Positions 60,284 to 64,000 of a stretch of DNA of 64,000 nucleotides are shown one piece after another. Both the position numbers and the translations under genes were made by a program. This stretch comes from Alphaproteobacteria bacterium (GTDB lineage Bacteria > Pseudomonadota > Alphaproteobacteria > Rhizobiales > JAJFHC01). Position 1 is the first letter of the stretch. Each line of letters begins with the position of its first letter. The notes under the pieces are model-generated. The model saw only the letters and a program-made list of their open reading frames with translations, was not told the origin of the DNA and ran no database searches. The stretch covers positions 62,001 through 126,000 of the forward strand of contig JAJFHD010000105.1 in NCBI GenBank assembly GCA_021775805.1, read 5' to 3'.

Positions 60284-62742
60284 AAGGCGTCTGTCCGCGG
60301 CAGGAGGTTTTCCGGGTCGTGGGCCGGCGCATTCAGGACCCGCGCCTTTCGGGGGTTGCCCATGATGACGACTTCCAGTTCGGTTCCGGGCGCTGCCGCT
60401 TCGGACTTTACATAGGCAAATGCCAGGATCGTACCAACCGTGTGGCCAAAAACAATCGAGCTGGTGGCTCCGACGCGCCGGCCGTTCAGGAGGACGGCTT
60501 CGCCGCCATGACCGTCGCTGTCTTCGTCGGCATCGACCGAAAGGTAGACGCAGATCCAGGGCAGCGGGACGCCGACACTTTTATGGGTTGCGGCCTTGCC
60601 GACAAAGTCGTCTTTGTCGAGCCTGACAAATCGCATGACGTCCGCCTCGGGCAGGGTTACTTCGTTGGTGAGTTCGCCGGCCCCCTTGAAACCCTTTTCC
60701 ATGCGCATGATGTTCATGGCAAAGGAACCATAGTCAACGATGCCAAAGGGGAGGCCTGCGGCCCACAGGGCATCGTAGACTGAAAGCATATGTTCTCGGG
60801 GGCCGTGTATCTCCCACCCGAGCTCGCCGGCATATGACATGCGCATGGCCCACATCGGCACGCCTGCAATGTCGATCCTTTGCGCCGAAAGCCACCGGAA
60901 GCCGGCATTGTTCAATGCCGCGTCGGTGTTCGCGGCCAAAACTTCGCGGGATCTGGGTCCCTGGAGTGCAAGTGCAGACCAGTCATGAGACAGATTGCTG
61001 ATCCCGATATTGTCGCCGCCGCGGTGGTGATTCAGATGGTCGATGAGCCGCTGTTCGAAGAAAGCGGCACACACAAGATAGAACCGATCCTGTTCCAACC
61101 GGACAATCGTCAGCTCGATTTCAATTCTGCCGCGCCGGTTGAGGAGGTGGGTCAGGGCGATGCCGCCTGTCTTTTGGGGCAGCCGGTTAGGCGTCAACCG
61201 GTCGAGGAGACTTTCAGCGTCCGGTCCTGACACCTCGATTTTCGTAAAGGCGGTGATGTCCATGATGCCGACGCCACCGCGAACCGCCTGCACTTCCGCG
61301 CCAACCATGTCGTGGACGACGTTACGGCGGAAGGAATAGTGATCCTCATTGGAGACACCGTCGCGCGCGAACCAGCGTGGACGCTCATGGCCGTAGACTT
61401 CTTCATAGACCGCCCCTTTGTCCTTGAGGCGCTGGTAGAGCGGTCCTGGTCTTATCGGGCGTCCTTCCAGGCGATTGAAGTGAGGGAAGGGGATTTCGTG
61501 GCGCAGACAGTAGTCTTCCTTTGCCTTGACGACCTGCCAGTTTTTGTTTGCATAGTCGCCGAAGCGGCGCGGATCGAATTCGCGCATGGATATGTCGGCG
61601 GCTCCATGGACAATCCAGCGGGCCAGTTCCCGGCTCAATCCCGGACCCCAGCCGATGCCGATCTGGGTGCCGCAGCAACACCAGTAATTGCGAACACCGG
61701 GCGCCGGCCCGATCAGCGGGTTGCCGTCGGGCGGGTGGGAAATAGCACCATGGACCTCACGTTTGATGCCAAGGTCGGCGAATATGGGCATTCGATCCAT
61801 GGCATTTTCCAGCCACGGCATGACGCGGTCGTAGTCGGCTGCGAACAACTCGTTCTCGGCATCCCACGGGCAGTGGTCCAGCCAGACGGGGTTTGGATTT
61901 TCCTTTTCGTAAATGCCGATCAGACCCGATTTCTGCTCCATGCGAATGTAGCCGGAAACCAGCCGGTCGTCGCGGACGACAGGCAGTTCGTTCTCCAGAT
62001 CCTGGAATTCGGGCACGGTGTCGGTGACGAAATAATGATGGGTCATCGAGGTCATGGGCAATTGCAACCCGCTCCATTCCCCCATCTGCCTGGCATAGGT
62101 GCCGCCGGCGTTGACAACGTGCTCGCAGGTGATGTCGCCATGCTCGGTGGCAACCAACCATTCGCCGGATGCCGGTTGCGTGATGTTGGTTGCCCGGCAG
62201 CGCCGAACGATCCGCACACCCAGTTTACGGGCGCCGGCGGCCAGGGCCTGGGTCACGCCTGAGGGATCCACATGACCGTCATCTGGTGTGTGCAACGCGC
62301 CCAGAACGCCGTCGAGATTGTAGAATGGATGGAGTTCGCGAATGCGGCCGGGACCGACAAGTTCGATGTTGAAACCCAAAGCTGCCGCAACACTTAAGGT
62401 GTGGTGCAGCCAGTCCATCTCGTCTTGGGTATAGGCCAGACGGAACGAACCGCAGCCATGCCAGGTGACCGACTGACCGGTCTCGGCCTCCAGTTTGCCC
62501 GAATAAAGATCGATGTTGTAGCCGACGCACTTGCCAAGACCGAAGCTCGACGTTGAGTGGGTGATCTGTCCTGCCGCATGCCAGGTCGAACCGGACGTCA
62601 GTTCGGCCTTCTCAAGCAGAACGACATCGGTCAAGCCCTCGTGTGCCAGATGATAGGCAAGGCCGCACCCCATGACCCCGCCGCCGACGATCACGACTCG
62701 TGCCGTCGCCGGCAGTTTGGCCTTCTGTTCTGCTGATACCAC
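60280..62742 (-). CDS. Dimethylglycine/sarcosine dehydrogenase-like FAD-folate enzyme
   Basis: An 820-residue two-part enzyme. Residues about 15-400 are a DAO-type FAD domain: VVIVGGGVMGCGLAYHLAHE and SGSTWHAAGQ with the His used for covalent FAD in this family. Residues about 430-810 are GcvT-like: FRRNVVHDMVGAEVQAVRGG near 475, IMDITAFTKIEVSGPDAESL, and GYELGWEIHGP-like SYAGELGWEIHG near 680. Such enzymes demethylate N-methyl amino acids and pass the one-carbon unit to tetrahydrofolate. It is the first gene of the leftward operon and faces the RpiR regulator across a 71-base divergent spacer. Confidence 0.9.
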   Translation of the reverse strand: MVSAEQKAKLPATARVVIVGGGVMGCGLAYHLAHEGLTDVVLLEKAELTSGSTWHAAGQITHSTSSFGLGKCVGYNIDLYSGKLEAETGQSVTWHGCGSFRLAYTQDEMDWLHHTLSVAAALGFNIELVGPGRIRELHPFYNLDGVLGALHTPDDGHVDPSGVTQALAAGARKLGVRIVRRCRATNITQPASGEWLVATEHGDITCEHVVNAGGTYARQMGEWSGLQLPMTSMTHHYFVTDTVPEFQDLENELPVVRDDRLVSGYIRMEQKSGLIGIYEKENPNPVWLDHCPWDAENELFAADYDRVMPWLENAMDRMPIFADLGIKREVHGAISHPPDGNPLIGPAPGVRNYWCCCGTQIGIGWGPGLSRELARWIVHGAADISMREFDPRRFGDYANKNWQVVKAKEDYCLRHEIPFPHFNRLEGRPIRPGPLYQRLKDKGAVYEEVYGHERPRWFARDGVSNEDHYSFRRNVVHDMVGAEVQAVRGGVGIMDITAFTKIEVSGPDAESLLDRLTPNRLPQKTGGIALTHLLNRRGRIEIELTIVRLEQDRFYLVCAAFFEQRLIDHLNHHRGGDNIGISNLSHDWSALALQGPRSREVLAANTDAALNNAGFRWLSAQRIDIAGVPMWAMRMSYAGELGWEIHGPREHMLSVYDALWAAGLPFGIVDYGSFAMNIMRMEKGFKGAGELTNEVTLPEADVMRFVRLDKDDFVGKAATHKSVGVPLPWICVYLSVDADEDSDGHGGEAVLLNGRRVGATSSIVFGHTVGTILAFAYVKSEAAAPGTELEVVIMGNPRKARVLNAPAHDPENLLPRTDAL

Positions 62743-62790
62743 GGCAAATCCTCATGACCCGGTGTTCGAATTGTTATGGACAGCGTAATA

Positions 62791-62802
62791 GTACATTTGT
62801 AC
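62791..62802. promoter_or_regulatory. Predicted RpiR operator
   Basis: GTACATTTGTAC is a palindrome with arms GTACA/TGTAC and a 2-base centre, in the 71-base spacer between the divergent catabolic operon and the RpiR gene. Being central, it can control both. Confidence 0.55.
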
Positions 62803-62813
62803 AATCGTCAACC

Positions 62814-63734
62814 ATGAATAGGATGAACGTACCAGATTCGACCTTGCCACCGCCGCGCGAAGTGCTTCGGAATCTGGCATTGGAACTCGGGGGGCTTACG
62901 CCGGAAATGCGCAAGGCTGCGGCCTATGTGCTCGAGAACCCCAACGATGTCGGTGTCAGCTCGATCCGCGAGATCGCGACAGCAGCCAACGTCAAGCCCA
63001 ACACATTTGTGCGCATGGCACGGTCTTTCGGCTTCGACGGCTACGACGAATTCCGTGAACCTTTCCGCGAAGATATTCGCAATGGCGGCGGAAATTTTCC
63101 CGATCGCGCCCGCTGGCTGCAATCGCTTTCCAAAGGCGGAAAACTCGGCGGTCTTTATGCGGACATGGCGTCGAGTGCCATTGCCAATATAGAGCAGACT
63201 TTTGCAGCAACAGATGCCGGGCGCATGAAGGCGGCAGCCGATGCGATCGTGAATGCGCGCCACACTTATGTGCTGGGTGTCGGCATAAACCATACATTGG
63301 CACGCAATTTTGCCTATCTTGCCGATATGGCGGTCGACAATATTCAGGCCATCCCCCGTGACGGCAGCCTGGCGATTGACGATGTGTCCCGGGCCGGGGC
63401 GGATGACGTCCTGCTTGCGATGACGTTCAAACCGTATCGCAAAGAGGTGGTGGAAGCGGTTGAAATCGCACGAAGTCAACGGGTTACGATTATCGGGTTA
63501 TCCGATAGCCCGGCCTCGCCTGTGATCGCCGGCAGCGAGCATGGCTTTGTCGTGCAGACAGACACACCGCAATTCTTCACTTCGACCTTTGCGACCGGCG
63601 CGCTGCTTGAAACCCTGATGGCATTCGTGATTGCCGACGCCAGCCCGGATGTGATTGCCAATATCGACCGATTTCATGAACGTCGCCGTTCCCTGGGTAT
63701 CTACCATGAAGACCAGGAAGACAGGAGGACCTGA
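62814..63734 (+). CDS. RpiR family transcriptional regulator
   Basis: A 306-residue MurR/RpiR regulator. The N-terminal helix-turn-helix domain (about residues 20-95) has MRKAAAYVLENPNDVGVSSI and REIATAANVKPNTFVRMARS. The C-terminal SIS domain (about 140-280) has TYVLGVGINHTLARNFAYL and DDVLLAMTFKPYRKEVVEA and would bind a phosphosugar-like or related effector. RpiR members also control betaine and hydroxyproline catabolism in alphaproteobacteria. The ATG at 62814 is chosen over 62700; 62823 is an alternative. It is followed after 2 bases by the Rieske gene and probably co-expressed with it. Confidence 0.88.
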   Translation: MNRMNVPDSTLPPPREVLRNLALELGGLTPEMRKAAAYVLENPNDVGVSSIREIATAANVKPNTFVRMARSFGFDGYDEFREPFREDIRNGGGNFPDRARWLQSLSKGGKLGGLYADMASSAIANIEQTFAATDAGRMKAAADAIVNARHTYVLGVGINHTLARNFAYLADMAVDNIQAIPRDGSLAIDDVSRAGADDVLLAMTFKPYRKEVVEAVEIARSQRVTIIGLSDSPASPVIAGSEHGFVVQTDTPQFFTSTFATGALLETLMAFVIADASPDVIANIDRFHERRRSLGIYHEDQEDRRT

Positions 63735-63736
63735 CG

Positions 63737-64000
63737 ATGAATGCACCCGCCAGCCCGGTTCTTTCGCTCGAAGCCCGATATTACACCGATCCGGATATCT
63801 TCAAGACCGAGCAGGATGGCGTGCTTGCGCGAACCTGGCAGTTTGCCGGCCATGTTTCACAACTGGAGAATGTCGGGGACTATTTCGCATTTTCCGTGGC
63901 CGGGCAGAACCTGTTCTGCGTTCGCGACAAGGACGGAGAAATTCGCACTTTCTACAATGTCTGCCAGCACAGGGCGCATGAACTGGTCGAGGGGGCCGGC
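63737..64000 (+). CDS. Rieske oxygenase alpha subunit, N-terminal part
   Basis: The first 88 residues of a Rieske-type aromatic-ring/quaternary-amine oxygenase, cut by the window end. The Rieske domain has FYNVCQHRAHELVEGAG with the first Cys-His pair; the second pair lies beyond the edge. AGGAGG precedes the ATG. The sequence ARTWQFAGHVSQLENVGDY resembles stachydrine demethylase and glycine-betaine or carnitine monooxygenases. With the RpiR gene and the divergent dimethylglycine-dehydrogenase operon, demethylation of a betaine is the likely first step. Confidence 0.86.
   Translation, partial: MNAPASPVLSLEARYYTDPDIFKTEQDGVLARTWQFAGHVSQLENVGDYFAFSVAGQNLFCVRDKDGEIRTFYNVCQHRAHELVEGAG

Overview
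The window reads as chromosomal DNA of a Gram-negative alphaproteobacterium, moderately GC-rich. Supporting families are a CycH/CcmI-type TPR protein, DUF1185, DUF2189, a DcaP-like porin, a BadH-like dehydrogenase, and a dimethylglycine-dehydrogenase/Rieske betaine locus. I saw no rRNA, tRNA, CRISPR array or intact insertion sequence. Both ends cut through genes.

Region 1 (1-14.8 kb) is a lipid and glycan assembly locus. A tight plus-strand run encodes a GT4 glycosyltransferase, an FGGY sugar/polyol kinase, a CDP-alcohol phosphatidyltransferase, a PlsC-type acyltransferase, an acyl carrier protein, a NodE/FabF-like ketoacyl synthase and two hot-dog dehydratase-like proteins. A minus-strand run facing it encodes a DDD-motif glycosyltransferase, a second CDP-alcohol phosphatidyltransferase and a multispan membrane protein. 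Two paralogous PLOD-type glycosyltransferases follow. Between them lie a flavin amine oxidase, a TetR regulator with two matching operators, and a double-cupin protein. Together they could make a dedicated phospholipid or glycolipid with its own acyl chain.

Region 2 (14.8-29.2 kb) is the most striking part: a minus-strand operon for long-range electron transfer. In transcription order it encodes a tetraheme c554-like cytochrome, a fusion of two cyclic-nucleotide-type domains with four [4Fe-4S] sites, a membrane cytochrome b, a membrane-anchored decaheme cytochrome with a cytosolic Cys-rich head, a pentaheme cytochrome with Asp-rich repeats, a predicted outer-membrane barrel, a membrane-anchored flavin/[2Fe-2S] reductase and a small membrane protein. 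That gives 19 CxxCH sites. A separately terminated CcmI-like gene lies upstream. The pentaheme gene appears to be frameshifted at a 9-base homopolymer in its signal peptide.

Region 3 (29.2-33.2 kb) has a two-domain glycosyltransferase and an HD-like protein flanked by two copies of a hairpin-forming repeat (117 of 148 positions match without gaps), then an ATC-hydrolase-like protein. Region 4 (33.3-41.5 kb) holds an SDR, a DUF2189 protein, Ddl, a secreted caspase-like protein, two solute-binding proteins and a BCCT carrier.

Region 5 (42-53 kb) is catabolic. One operon has DUF1185, a two-subunit CoA-transferase and BadH. A DcaP-like porin and a decayed second porin copy follow. A second operon has fumarylacetoacetase, an MBL-fold protein, a flavin hydroxylase, DUF2783 and a VOC enzyme, probably for aromatic ring degradation. 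Region 6 (53-64 kb) has a soluble double-PAS chemoreceptor, a fatty-acid desaturase, and a betaine-type locus. In that locus a four-gene minus-strand operon diverges from an RpiR regulator and a Rieske oxygenase cut by the window end.
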